From positions 102,809 to 166,808 of the forward strand of contig NZ_JNVM01000033.1 in NCBI RefSeq assembly GCF_000722545.1: 64,000 nt of DNA, given 5' to 3'. This DNA comes from Paenibacillus tyrphae (GTDB lineage Bacteria > Bacillota > Bacilli > Paenibacillales > NBRC-103111). The notes under the pieces are model-generated. The model was given only the letters and a program-made list of their open reading frames with translations. It did no database searches and had not been told where the DNA came from. A program made the position numbers and the translations under genes. Positions 17,206 through 25,021 of the stretch are shown piece by piece. How positions within the stretch are numbered: the stretch's first letter is position 1; each line of letters begins with the position of its first letter.

Positions 17206-17887
17206 TTTTATAGCCCACTCCCCATACGGTTTTTATATATCGGGGTTCCCGCGGGATGTCTTCGATCTTTTCCCGGAGATTGCGGATATGCACCATGACG
17301 GTATTGTCGGAATGGAAAGCGCCTTCTTTCCACACTTGCTCATAGATCGCATCGACGGAAAATACTTGGCCCCGGTTTTTCGCCAGCAGAGCCAGTATTG
17401 CGAATTCGATCGGCGTAAGATTGACCTTTTTGCTGCGAACCGTTACCAAGTGACGGGCCGGATCAACGACGAGGTCGCCGACCTCCACCCGGCCGCGTTC
17501 CGTCTTCTTGCCGATCATGTGCTGCCGTCTCAGGCAGGCCTTGACCCGGGCGACCAGCTCCAGCGGGTTAAACGGTTTCACGACGTAGTCGTCCGCGCCC
17601 GTGGACAAGCCGGTGATTTTGTCCAGATCCTCGCCCTTGGCCGACAGCATAATGATGGGAACGTCGCTCTTCTCCCGGATTTTCACGCACGCGCGAATGC
17701 CGTCCATCTGGGGCATCATAATATCCAATATGATGATGTCTACCTTCTCCCGTTCGGCCAGCTTCAAGGCTTGCACTCCATCCTCGGCTTCCAGTACGCG
17801 GTAACCTTCGTTCCGCAAATAAATTTGAATAATATCCCGGATATCCGGATCGTCGTCAGCTACCAATACGCTGTTCGCCTGCTCCAA
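17198..17887 (-). CDS. OmpR/PhoB-family response regulator
   Basis: The 229-residue protein has a receiver domain (VLVADDDPDIRD acidic pocket, IIILDIMMPQMDG with the phospho-accepting Asp, and a conserved Lys in VVKPFNPLEL) and a C-terminal winged helix (LTPIEFAILALLAKN, DNTVMVHIRNLREKIE). I place the start at TTG 17887 because GGAGGG lies 8 bases upstream and the receiver fold starts there. This start lies inside the end of the DedA gene. It should be phosphorylated by the kinase encoded next to it. Confidence 0.92.
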   Translation of the reverse strand: MEQANSVLVADDDPDIRDIIQIYLRNEGYRVLEAEDGVQALKLAEREKVDIIILDIMMPQMDGIRACVKIREKSDVPIIMLSAKGEDLDKITGLSTGADDYVVKPFNPLELVARVKACLRRQHMIGKKTERGRVEVGDLVVDPARHLVTVRSKKVNLTPIEFAILALLAKNRGQVFSVDAIYEQVWKEGAFHSDNTVMVHIRNLREKIEDIPREPRYIKTVWGVGYKIE

Positions 17888-18497
17888 TCGAACCGCCCTC
17901 CTGCAATTTTTTTCGCTGCGCGAGCTTAATAAGGACCCATGCGGCAACAAGCACCAGCGGAATCCACAGCAGCTTAAGCCCGTAGCTGTAGATAAGCATG
18001 CCGATTTCTTGAGCGTGACCGGCCGTCAGCCGTCCGATGAAGAAAAAGGCGAAAGTCCATACGAACCCCGTCGTGTAGGAAAGGAGAGCATAGCGGCGAA
18101 AGGACATTTTGTTCATTCCTACGAGGTATGGCAAGACGTGGCGGACAACGGGGAAAAAATAGCTGATGATCAAGGCCAGACTGCCGTATTTTTGATTAAG
18201 CTTTTCCGACATCTCGATCGCTTTATCCATTTTCTTCTTTTTTCGGAGCCTTTCCAATACCGGGGTGCCCGCGTACCGGCCGAGTACGTATCCCAGCGAT
18301 AATCCCGATACGACGCCGAGGTAGGTTAAGAGAAAGGCGGGAACGGGATGCAGCAAGCCGCTGGCCGTTACTGCACCGCCGGTCATCACGACGACTTCGT
18401 CGGGGATCGGCATCCCTACGATGCCGAGCCACAGCGCGAAAAACAAAGCCAGATACCCGAACTGCCCGATCCACTGCATCAGCGTATCGTAAGTCAT
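17856..18497 (-). CDS. DedA-family membrane protein
   Basis: The 213-residue polytopic protein has the family motifs GIVGMPIPDEVVVMTGG near the N-terminus and FFPVVRHVLPYLVGMNKMSF in the middle, with four to five membrane helices. DedA proteins act as lipid-carrier flippases or proton-dependent membrane homeostasis factors. The start at 18497 uses a GGGAGGAA site and overlaps the methyltransferase stop by ATGA; its own end overlaps the response-regulator start by 32 bases. A longer reading from 18524 is possible but lacks a site. Confidence 0.88.
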   Translation of the reverse strand: MTYDTLMQWIGQFGYLALFFALWLGIVGMPIPDEVVVMTGGAVTASGLLHPVPAFLLTYLGVVSGLSLGYVLGRYAGTPVLERLRKKKKMDKAIEMSEKLNQKYGSLALIISYFFPVVRHVLPYLVGMNKMSFRRYALLSYTTGFVWTFAFFFIGRLTAGHAQEIGMLIYSYGLKLLWIPLVLVAAWVLIKLAQRKKLQEGGSIGAGEQRIGS

Positions 18498-19078
18498 TGC
18501 GGCGTTCCTCCCGGCTTCCGGCACACATACACGAATGCAGGAGGAAAATTAAACGGGACGAAGCGAATCGTCTCAATGTCAAAGTACTGCTCGAGCTGGG
18601 ACCTCATTTGCAGCGAATATTGAAACGCGATGAACCGGCCGCCCGGCTTAAGGGACGACGTGATCTGTTCGATCAGCCGATCGCGCAATTGTTGCGGGAA
18701 ATTATAGAATGGCAGGCCGCTGATGACGGCATCCAGTCCTTCGATCCCCCGCTGATGCAGCACCTGCCCCATACTGCAGGCGTCGGCATGACAGGAGAAG
18801 TCTGGAAACTGTACGGCCAGCTGATCCCTTAGCACCTGTTCCTTTTCGAACAGCAGCACCTTCGTCTTCGGTCCTTTGGCTTGCCGGATGAACCGGGTTA
18901 ATGCGCCTGTTCCGGCTCCGAGTTCCGCCACAACTTGCGTTTGTGCCCAAGGAACAGGCTTGGTCATCGCCCGGGCCAAAAATCGGGAGCTGGGCGTAAC
19001 GCTGCCCATTTCTCGGGGAGATTGAAAAAATTTATTTAAAAAAAGCACCTTTTCTTGAACGTTCGCGTGGAAACTCAT
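18494..19078 (-). CDS. SAM-dependent methyltransferase (phospholipid N-methyltransferase-like)
   Basis: The 194-residue class I methyltransferase has SAM motif I VVAELGAGTGALTRFI near residue 50 and the SGLPFYNFP motif (motif IV) near 118. This pattern is shared by PmtA-type phospholipid methyltransferases and rRNA adenine dimethylases. The N-terminal FFQSPREMGSVTPSSRFLA is typical of the PmtA-like group. It heads an operon with DedA and a two-component system. A lipid substrate fits the context, but the substrate is inferred. Confidence 0.82.
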   Translation of the reverse strand: MSFHANVQEKVLFLNKFFQSPREMGSVTPSSRFLARAMTKPVPWAQTQVVAELGAGTGALTRFIRQAKGPKTKVLLFEKEQVLRDQLAVQFPDFSCHADACSMGQVLHQRGIEGLDAVISGLPFYNFPQQLRDRLIEQITSSLKPGGRFIAFQYSLQMRSQLEQYFDIETIRFVPFNFPPAFVYVCRKPGGTPQ

Positions 19079-19266
19079 GAATGCATTGCCCTCCTTGTTG
19101 CTCTAAATTTAACCATTTAGACGCTGTTCGAACCTTGTTCCCCTTCAATCATTTACTTTTAAAACGAATGTAAGAGTCCGTTTGTTTCGTCCAATGGGAT
19201 TCGATGTACTTAGGATATCCAAAATATCTTTAGAACAAATGGAGGTTTTTCTGAATTATTTCTTAA

Positions 19267-19310
19267 GAAAAAAGCCAGGCTCCATAAGATTTTAAACAGG
19301 AGCACAGGCT
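19267..19310 (-). terminator. Probable terminator after mscL
   Basis: On the minus strand AGCCTGTGCTCC pairs imperfectly with GGAGCCTGGCT and is followed by six T. Confidence 0.6.
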
Positions 19311-19328
19311 GTCTGAGCTGTAAGGGGG

Positions 19329-19802
19329 CTAAGCGCGTTCCGCGGCCGGAGCTTCGAGAACGGCGGTGCAATATTTGCAGCGGGATGCTTTTTTGGGGAT
19401 TTCGGACAAGCATTCCGGACATTCTTTAATGTTTTCTTTCGGGTCGGGCTTGACCTCTTCTTTGCGGCGGAACCGGTTGATCTGCTTGACGGCGATAAAG
19501 ATGACGAACGAAACGATCAGAAAATCGAGCAGCGTGCTGAGGAACAATCCGTAGTTAAACGTGGCTGCTCCAGCTTTCTTCGCCTCATCCAAGGTTGCAT
19601 AAGAGTTGCCGTCCAAACTGATGAACAAGTTATTGAAATTCACCTTGCCGAGCAGTAGCCCGATCGGAGGCATGACCAGATCGTTGACGATCGACGTGAC
19701 GACTTTGCCGAACGCGCCACCGATGATCACCCCGATCGCTAGATCGATCATATTTCCTTTAATTGCAAATTCTTTGAATTCTTTCAAAATTTTTGACGGC
19801 AT
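19329..19802 (-). CDS. mscL: Large-conductance mechanosensitive channel MscL with C-terminal zinc ribbon
   Basis: The 157-residue channel has the MscL first helix (FAIKGNMIDLAIGVIIGGAFGKVV split over residues 12-36), a periplasmic loop, and a second helix (FLIVSFVIFIAVKQI). It releases solutes on hypo-osmotic shock. After the usual cytoplasmic helix it has an added CPECLSEIPKKASRCKYC segment, a CxxC-N10-CxxC zinc-ribbon-like tail that enteric MscL lacks. ATG 19802 is the start and the gene is monocistronic. Confidence 0.95.
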   Translation of the reverse strand: MPSKILKEFKEFAIKGNMIDLAIGVIIGGAFGKVVTSIVNDLVMPPIGLLLGKVNFNNLFISLDGNSYATLDEAKKAGAATFNYGLFLSTLLDFLIVSFVIFIAVKQINRFRRKEEVKPDPKENIKECPECLSEIPKKASRCKYCTAVLEAPAAERA

Positions 19803-19889
19803 CCTACGGCTGTCTCCTTTTTTGACGTGGTGTAAGTTTAGAATGGCGTTTTCACCAGTTTAACCGTTTTTCGGGGGAAAAGACAAGCC

Positions 19890-19926
19890 AAAAAGCCCAT
19901 TTCCTATCGAGCGATGGAAACGGGCC
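19890..19926 (-). terminator. Terminator after the YcnI-like gene
   Basis: The minus strand has GGCCCGTTTCC and GGAAATGGGC around an 11-base loop, then TTTTT, 30 bases past the stop at 19956. Confidence 0.85.
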
Positions 19927-19955
19927 TTACCTATAGCCGTCAGATCGTTGACGGA

Positions 19956-20597
19956 CTAGGCTTTTCTGCGCATCAGCGAAACGATCAGAGCTGCGGCTCC
20001 GAGCACAACGCCCGCGATGGACAAGTACAGCGGCGTTTGGGACGCGGCTGGAGCTTCGGACGCAGCCTTATCCGCCGCCGGTGCCGCAGGCGTCGTCGTA
20101 TGGCCGTGGCTGTCCGCTCCGGCTCCGGCCGGTTTCGCGTTCACTTTCGTCACGGAAGCCGGTTTGTCCGAGCCGTCGGCGCCGACCCATTCGACGACAC
20201 TGCCGTCTTTATAGGTCTGGTAAGCCTTCCACGTAATCGCTGTAGCAGTATCGGCTACTTTACCCTGCATGTAAAACTCGCCGAATTCCGTGGCGCCCAA
20301 GCCTTCGCCGGTAGCTGTCCATATTACGCCGGTAATTTTATTGTTCGCATCCTTCGTCAGCTCGTATTTCCAGCCCGGCTTCGGCTCGAAACGGGAGATC
20401 GATACGGAGTCGAGCGGAAACTTCACTTCGACTTTTACCGTCGGAATGTCTTTCTCTGTCGGCACCCGAACGGCAAATTTCTCATAGCTTCCCTGCGTCG
20501 TCTCTTTCGGCAGTACCGTCACATGCGCGCTAGCGAAGCCTCCTCCAAGCATGGAAGCAAGCAGTCCGAGCGCGAGTGCAAAATGCAACTTTTTCAT
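19956..20597 (-). CDS. ycnI: YcnI/DUF1775-family copper-related exported protein
   Basis: The 213-residue protein has a signal peptide ending near FASA and then AHVTVLPKETTQGSYEKFAVRVP, the start of the YcnI domain. The exposed His after cleavage and a Trp are used for copper binding in this family. A Pro/Ala/His-rich linker follows, then a C-terminal membrane anchor (LYLSIAGVVLGAAALIVSL) with MRRKA at the end. The protein would sit on the outer membrane face and may pass copper to an importer. It lies 87 bases downstream of a NarL-type two-component system on the same strand and may be its target. Confidence 0.88.
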   Translation of the reverse strand: MKKLHFALALGLLASMLGGGFASAHVTVLPKETTQGSYEKFAVRVPTEKDIPTVKVEVKFPLDSVSISRFEPKPGWKYELTKDANNKITGVIWTATGEGLGATEFGEFYMQGKVADTATAITWKAYQTYKDGSVVEWVGADGSDKPASVTKVNAKPAGAGADSHGHTTTPAAPAADKAASEAPAASQTPLYLSIAGVVLGAAALIVSLMRRKA

Positions 20598-20684
20598 TAA
20601 TAAAAGCCCCTTTCTCTTTAAGCGATCAGTTTACCCTACTGTACTTTATCGTAAACCGCTTATTGAAAGAATGGCTCGACCGGG

Positions 20685-21359
20685 CTATTTCCCGCCTTGT
20701 TTTTGTCCGATCTGTGTCAATCCGTGACGTACCGCATAAGCGGTCAGCTGCACCCGGTTGTCCAGCGCCAGTTTGGATAAAATGTTCTTGATATGGTTCT
20801 TGACCGTGTTCTCCGTAATAATCAGCGTCTCGGCGATCTGGCGGTTGCTCTGCCCGCTGGCGACGCAGCTAAGAATCTCGCATTCGCGCTGGGAAAGCAC
20901 GCCCGGCCCGATGTCGCTTGCCGCGGATTCGCCGGCCGAACGGAACGAATGAAACAGCCGGTCCGCCATGCCGCGGGAAATTTCGCTGTTCTCGTCGAGC
21001 AAGCCGCGCAAGTAAGCGATCCAGTCGTCGGGGTCCATGTTTTTGAGCAGGTAACCCTGCGCCCCATGCCTTACAGCCGTAAACAGATCGGCCACGTCGT
21101 CGGACACGGTGAGCATGACGATGCGGATGTGCGGATACAGCTGTTTAATCCGCTTGGTCGCTTCAAGGCCGCTCATTTCTGGCATCTGAATGTCCATCAG
21201 CACCAGATCCGGCAGCAGTCGTCCGCACAGCTCGACGGCCTCGGCGCCGCTGCGTGCTTCCCCTACCCATTCGAAGCCTGCCTCCCCGTCGATCAGCGAA
21301 CGGATGGCGCGACGGGCTAACGGATGATCGTCCGCAATCAGCACCCGGTAATTCATCAT
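20685..21359 (-). CDS. NarL/FixJ-family response regulator
   Basis: The protein of about 224 residues has a receiver domain (VLIADDHPLARRAI, LVLMDIQMPEMSG with the phospho-accepting Asp, GAQGYLLKNM) and a LuxR helix-turn-helix (LSQRECEILSCVASGQSNRQ, TENTVKNHIKNILSKL). I favour ATG 21359, 8 bases after GGGAGGTG; a GTG at 21362 is an alternative. Either way the start overlaps the kinase stop. Confidence 0.9.
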   Translation of the reverse strand: MMNYRVLIADDHPLARRAIRSLIDGEAGFEWVGEARSGAEAVELCGRLLPDLVLMDIQMPEMSGLEATKRIKQLYPHIRIVMLTVSDDVADLFTAVRHGAQGYLLKNMDPDDWIAYLRGLLDENSEISRGMADRLFHSFRSAGESAASDIGPGVLSQRECEILSCVASGQSNRQIAETLIITENTVKNHIKNILSKLALDNRVQLTAYAVRHGLTQIGQKQGGK

Positions 21360-22174
21360 CACAGCTTCACCTCCCGCAGCGGTCCGGTAACGATCAGCTC
21401 CAGCCCCTGCCCTTCCTGCGCTCGGATTTCCAGCTCCGCCCCCAGCTCCTGCGCCCGTTTGCGCATAATCGATACCCCGTACCGGTTCGGCCGCTGTCCG
21501 ACATCGCCTTCCATGCCTTTACCGTCATCGGCAATGCGCAGTCTCCAGCTTCGCCCGTCCTGCGTCGGACCAAGCTCCACCTCCGCGTGATCCGCGTACG
21601 AATGCTTGCGGATGTTCGTGAACGCCTCCCGGATAATGGAGAACAAAGGCACCTCCGCCGATGGGGATATTCCTTCCTCAGGAACCGTGATCCGGTGGTT
21701 GACGGCAATGCCGCTCATGCCGCTCCATTCCTCCAGCCATGTCCGCAGGCGCGAGCCGAAATCGGCTCCCTCCTCCGGCGCCGTCCGCAGGTTGAAGATC
21801 GCCTGCCGCAGATGGTGGTCGATTTCGGATACAGCTGAGCGCGCCTCCTCGATCTGCCCTTTCTTTAGCTGTACGTTCAGGAAAAACAAAATTTGCGCGA
21901 TATTGTCGTGCAGCTCCTGAGCGAGCCGCTCGCGCTCCTCGTATACCGCCCGCTTCGATTGCTCGACGGCCAGCTTCGCGTTCATGGCTTCGATGCGGTT
22001 GAACATCCAATTGCCGAACAAGAACGACAGCAGCAGCGTAAGCAGCGTCATGTAGAAATTGCCCGTCTCCATAGACAGCACGTCCAGCAGAAAGTCGTGG
22101 CGTATATACTCGAATCCCCCAATGACCAGAGGCGGAAGCAGAATCGTCAATATTTTTAGCTTGCGCATCGACAT
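21359..22174 (-). CDS. NarL-type sensor histidine kinase (HisKA_3)
   Basis: The 271-residue kinase has two N-terminal membrane helices with a short loop (residues 7-60). The HisKA_3 motif EERERLAQELHDNIAQIL holds the phospho-accepting His. The ATP-binding boxes are REAFTNIRKHS, IADDGKGM and GVSIMRKRAQELG. There is almost no extracellular sensor, so it may sense through the membrane helices, as LiaS-like kinases do. It is paired with the regulator directly downstream. Confidence 0.9.
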   Translation of the reverse strand: MSMRKLKILTILLPPLVIGGFEYIRHDFLLDVLSMETGNFYMTLLTLLLSFLFGNWMFNRIEAMNAKLAVEQSKRAVYEERERLAQELHDNIAQILFFLNVQLKKGQIEEARSAVSEIDHHLRQAIFNLRTAPEEGADFGSRLRTWLEEWSGMSGIAVNHRITVPEEGISPSAEVPLFSIIREAFTNIRKHSYADHAEVELGPTQDGRSWRLRIADDGKGMEGDVGQRPNRYGVSIMRKRAQELGAELEIRAQEGQGLELIVTGPLREVKL

Positions 22175-22261
22175 AAAATCTTTCCATCGCCTTTCTTCCT
22201 ATATTAACCTGTCGCCGTTCCGTATCCATTATATACCGATCGGCCGCAAGCTTCGAGTAAA

Positions 22262-22308
22262 TAAAAATAGTCCCAGACCAGTTCGAGTCACCGGCGGGGA
22301 CCATTTTT
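22262..22308. terminator. Bidirectional terminator-like stem
   Basis: ATAGTCCC and GGGACCAT pair around an inner partly paired loop, with T runs on both strands. It probably ends the XRE regulator transcript on the minus strand. Confidence 0.55.
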
Positions 22309-22334
22309 CTCATTTATTTGTCCGATAAGTCCGT

Positions 22335-22676
22335 TTAACACCTTTTTTCGTCTTGCCCTCCCGGAATTAAATTTATAATTTGCAAAATCCTCCGCTTATC
22401 TTCCGTACTCCTACATTCAAGTGTAGCGAGGATAGCCGCTGTAATTTCTTCGTCCTCTGTATCAGGAGCATTGAATCTAAAAAGTTCTTGTAACTCCACA
22501 TCTAAAGCCTGCGCTATCTTTTCCAGGTTTCGCAGGGTGATATTCCTTTCCCCGCGTTCCATTCCTCCAATATATACGTAGTGCAGATCCGCTTTTTCTG
22601 CCAAAGCCTCTTGTGAAAGTCCTTTTAACTTTCGAATCGCTTTTATTCTTGCACCTGTCTTCTGTAGAACATTCAC
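22335..22676 (-). CDS. XRE-family helix-turn-helix regulator
   Basis: The protein has about 113 residues. A Cro/C1-type HTH fills residues 5-60 (GARIKAIRKLKGLSQEALAEK, YIGGMERGERNITLRNLEKIA). A short acidic helical tail ends in GGQDEKRC. I place the start at GTG 22676 because GGGGGG lies upstream at a usable distance and the HTH begins a few residues later; a TTG at 22721 would add 15 residues of odd composition. A small hydrophobic peptide gene is divergent to it. Its target is unknown. Confidence 0.75.
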   Translation of the reverse strand: MNVLQKTGARIKAIRKLKGLSQEALAEKADLHYVYIGGMERGERNITLRNLEKIAQALDVELQELFRFNAPDTEDEEITAAILATLECRSTEDKRRILQIINLIPGGQDEKRC

Positions 22677-22754
22677 AGTAGTCCACACCCCCCTGTAGGT
22701 TAGTGTAGACAAAACATTCAAGCCGGATAATGATCATATAAGTTTTAATTATTG

Positions 22755-22803
22755 AAACTTATAGGTTTTATATTTTATAATTTGGTAGAAAATGTTTGGG
22801 GAA
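22755..22803 (+). promoter_or_regulatory. SigA-like promoter before a small hydrophobic peptide gene
   Basis: TTGAAA and TATAAT are separated by 18 bases in the AT-rich region divergent from the XRE gene. Confidence 0.5.
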
Positions 22804-22826
22804 ACAAAGGAGTGAACCCAATTAAG

Positions 22827-22958
22827 ATGAAAAGAAGAATGGCGCTGCTTGAACTTATCAAACATTTTTTCTGCTTCTTAGCACATATTTTTATTTTGGG
22901 GTATCTGGTTTTGGTCTTCCTTTCTGTAATCGAATTGGTCTCTAAAATACTACGTTAA
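22827..22958 (+). CDS. Small hydrophobic protein divergent from XRE regulator
   Basis: From ATG 22827 the frame gives 43 residues: a basic start (MKRRMALLELIK), then one strong membrane helix (FLAHIFILGYLVLVFLSVI) and VSKILR. AAAGGAG at 22806-22812 is rather far from this ATG; a GTG at 22812 would overlap it. A SigA-like promoter lies just upstream. A single-helix membrane peptide next to an XRE regulator could be a regulator-controlled membrane effector or toxin-like peptide, which is inference. Confidence 0.4.
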   Translation: MKRRMALLELIKHFFCFLAHIFILGYLVLVFLSVIELVSKILR

Positions 22959-23005
22959 AAATTAGACTATAAATGGGGAATCGCTATCAAATATAATCAT
23001 GATAT

Positions 23006-23055
23006 TAAAAAAGGACGATCCCGCGGCTTTAGTTCCGCCCCTGGGATCGTCCTCT
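23006..23055. terminator. Terminator of the rbs operon
   Basis: A perfect 10-base stem GGACGATCCC/GGGATCGTCC is followed by T runs on both strands. It lies 40 bases past the rbsB stop. Confidence 0.85.
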
Positions 23056-23093
23056 TTCCTTATAAAGCGTTTCTTTTAGCTAAACGCTGTGCC

Positions 23094-24044
23094 TTACTTT
23101 TTCGTAACAAGCTCCAAATCGACAGGGATCGAAGCTTCCACTTTCTCGCCTTTCGATACCTTCACGGCCGTTTTTACGGCCACATCACCGATGGCTGCCG
23201 GCTTTTGCGCTACCGTAGCGGCCATTTTGCCTTCGTTTACGGCTTTCACCGCATCGTCGGTCGCGTCGAAGCCGACGACGACGATGTTTTTGCCGGAGGC
23301 TTGGATCGCCTGCAGCGCGCCTAGCGCCATCTCATCGTTGTGGGCGAATACGGCAGCAACGTCCTTATTCCCCTGCAGGATGTTTTCCATAACGGACAAC
23401 CCTTTGGCGCGGTCGAAGTCGGCCGGCTGGGAAGAGACCACTTTTACGCCGTCTTTGCCGTCTACGGCATTGTGGAAGCCTTTGCCGCGGTCGCGGGCCG
23501 CCGAGGTTCCGGCGATGCCTTGCAACTCGACGATGTTCCCTTTGCCGCCGATCGCTTTAAGAATGAAGTCGCCGGCCATTTGTCCACCCTTGACGTTGTC
23601 GGATGCGATATGCGAGACGACTTGACCGCCGTTCGCCGCGCGGTCGATCGTGATGACCGGGATGTTGGCTTTGTTGGCCGATTCCACCGCTGTAATGACC
23701 GCCACGCTGTCGGTCGGATTGATCAGGATGACGTTTACTTTTTTCTGGATCAGGTCCTCGATGCCGCTGATTTGCTTCGAGGTGTCGTTCTGCGCGTCGA
23801 CAACGACCAGATCGACTCCGGCTTCCTTCGCCGCTTTCTCGGCGCCTTCTTTCAACGTGACGAAGAACGGGTTGTTGAGCGTGGAAATGGAGAGACCGAT
23901 GGTCGTTTTACTGGAGGCGGCGCCTCCCTCTTTCTTCGGCTCAGCCGTCTTCGCTCCGCCCTCCAGATTGGACTTGGTGGAGCAGCCGGCGGCTACCATG
24001 ACGAATACCAGCAGGAGCGACAGAACCATGTACATTTTTTTCAT
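23094..24044 (-). CDS. rbsB: D-ribose ABC transporter substrate-binding lipoprotein RbsB
   Basis: The 316-residue lipoprotein has a signal peptide with lipobox VAAGC, a charged linker and the type I periplasmic-binding fold (TIGLSISTLNNPFFVTLKEG, VILINPTDS, VFAHNDEMALGA, VVGFDATDD). It captures ribose for RbsAC. It is the last gene of the operon and a strong terminator follows. Confidence 0.93.
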   Translation of the reverse strand: MKKMYMVLSLLLVFVMVAAGCSTKSNLEGGAKTAEPKKEGGAASSKTTIGLSISTLNNPFFVTLKEGAEKAAKEAGVDLVVVDAQNDTSKQISGIEDLIQKKVNVILINPTDSVAVITAVESANKANIPVITIDRAANGGQVVSHIASDNVKGGQMAGDFILKAIGGKGNIVELQGIAGTSAARDRGKGFHNAVDGKDGVKVVSSQPADFDRAKGLSVMENILQGNKDVAAVFAHNDEMALGALQAIQASGKNIVVVGFDATDDAVKAVNEGKMAATVAQKPAAIGDVAVKTAVKVSKGEKVEASIPVDLELVTKK

Positions 24045-24067
24045 GTTACTCTTCCCCTTTGCTTTTT

Positions 24068-25021
24068 TTATTTGGCGGCTTTGGAACGGTCCAGCAGCAC
24101 TGCAACCAAGATGACGGCGCCTTTCACGACCAGCTGATAAAAGGATGAAACGTTCAGCAGGTTCAGACCGTTGTCCAATACGCCTATGATCATGGCGCCG
24201 ATCAGCGTTCCCACCAGCCAGCCCCGTCCGCCGGATAAGCTGGTTCCTCCAAGGACAACCGCGGCAATCGCATCAAGCTCGTAAGAGGTGCCTGCCGTCG
24301 GCTGCGCGGAGTTGAGTCTGGAGGTGAGTATAATTCCGCTTAAAGCTGCCAATAATCCGCTTACCGAATAAACCATGATTTTGATTCTGGAAGTGTTGAT
24401 CCCGGAAAGCCAAGTCGCTTCCTCATTGCTTCCCAGCGCGTAGACGCGCCGCCCGAAGGTCGTATATTTCAATATAATGAACAGGATGACAAAGGTCAGG
24501 ACCATCCAGACGATCGGCATCGGAATTTCGAGAAAATAGCCTTTCCCGATCATGGCGAAATCTTCATGCAGTCCCGTAATCGGCCGGCCCTGCGTATAGA
24601 CAAGCGTCAAGCCGCGGTAGACGGTCATGGTCGCCAACGTGGCGATGAAAGGGGCGACCTTCCCTTTAGTGACCAGAAGGCCGTTGACGGCTCCGAACAC
24701 CGCCCCGCAGCCGAGGCCGATCAGCACAGCCAGCCACGGATTCATGCCGGAGGCCATCATGCCCGCCGTAAACGCGCTGGATAGCGCCAGAACCGCTCCG
24801 ACGGAAAGGTCGATCCCTCCGGTCAGGATAACGAACGTCATCCCGAACGCGATTAACGCGTTGATGGAAATTTGACGAAGCACGTTGAAAATATTAGTGA
24901 CGGTCAAAAAGTCGCTGTTGATCACCGATAAAACGACGACGATTAAGGCGAGTCCGAGCAGCGGACCCAGGCTGAACGCTTTGCCTGCCCGCTTACCGCC
25001 CGCTTTCGCTTCCGTTTGCAT
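24068..25021 (-). CDS. rbsC: Ribose ABC transporter permease RbsC
   Basis: The 317-residue permease has eight or more hydrophobic helices and the family segments GMTFVILTGGIDLSVGAVLALS and YALGSNEEATWLSGIN. The start at 25021 follows AGGAGGAGG. A reading from 25096 would run through the end of rbsA and lacks a site. The start lies inside rbsA by 29 bases, typical of translational coupling. Confidence 0.93.
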   Translation of the reverse strand: MQTEAKAGGKRAGKAFSLGPLLGLALIVVVLSVINSDFLTVTNIFNVLRQISINALIAFGMTFVILTGGIDLSVGAVLALSSAFTAGMMASGMNPWLAVLIGLGCGAVFGAVNGLLVTKGKVAPFIATLATMTVYRGLTLVYTQGRPITGLHEDFAMIGKGYFLEIPMPIVWMVLTFVILFIILKYTTFGRRVYALGSNEEATWLSGINTSRIKIMVYSVSGLLAALSGIILTSRLNSAQPTAGTSYELDAIAAVVLGGTSLSGGRGWLVGTLIGAMIIGVLDNGLNLLNVSSFYQLVVKGAVILVAVLLDRSKAAK

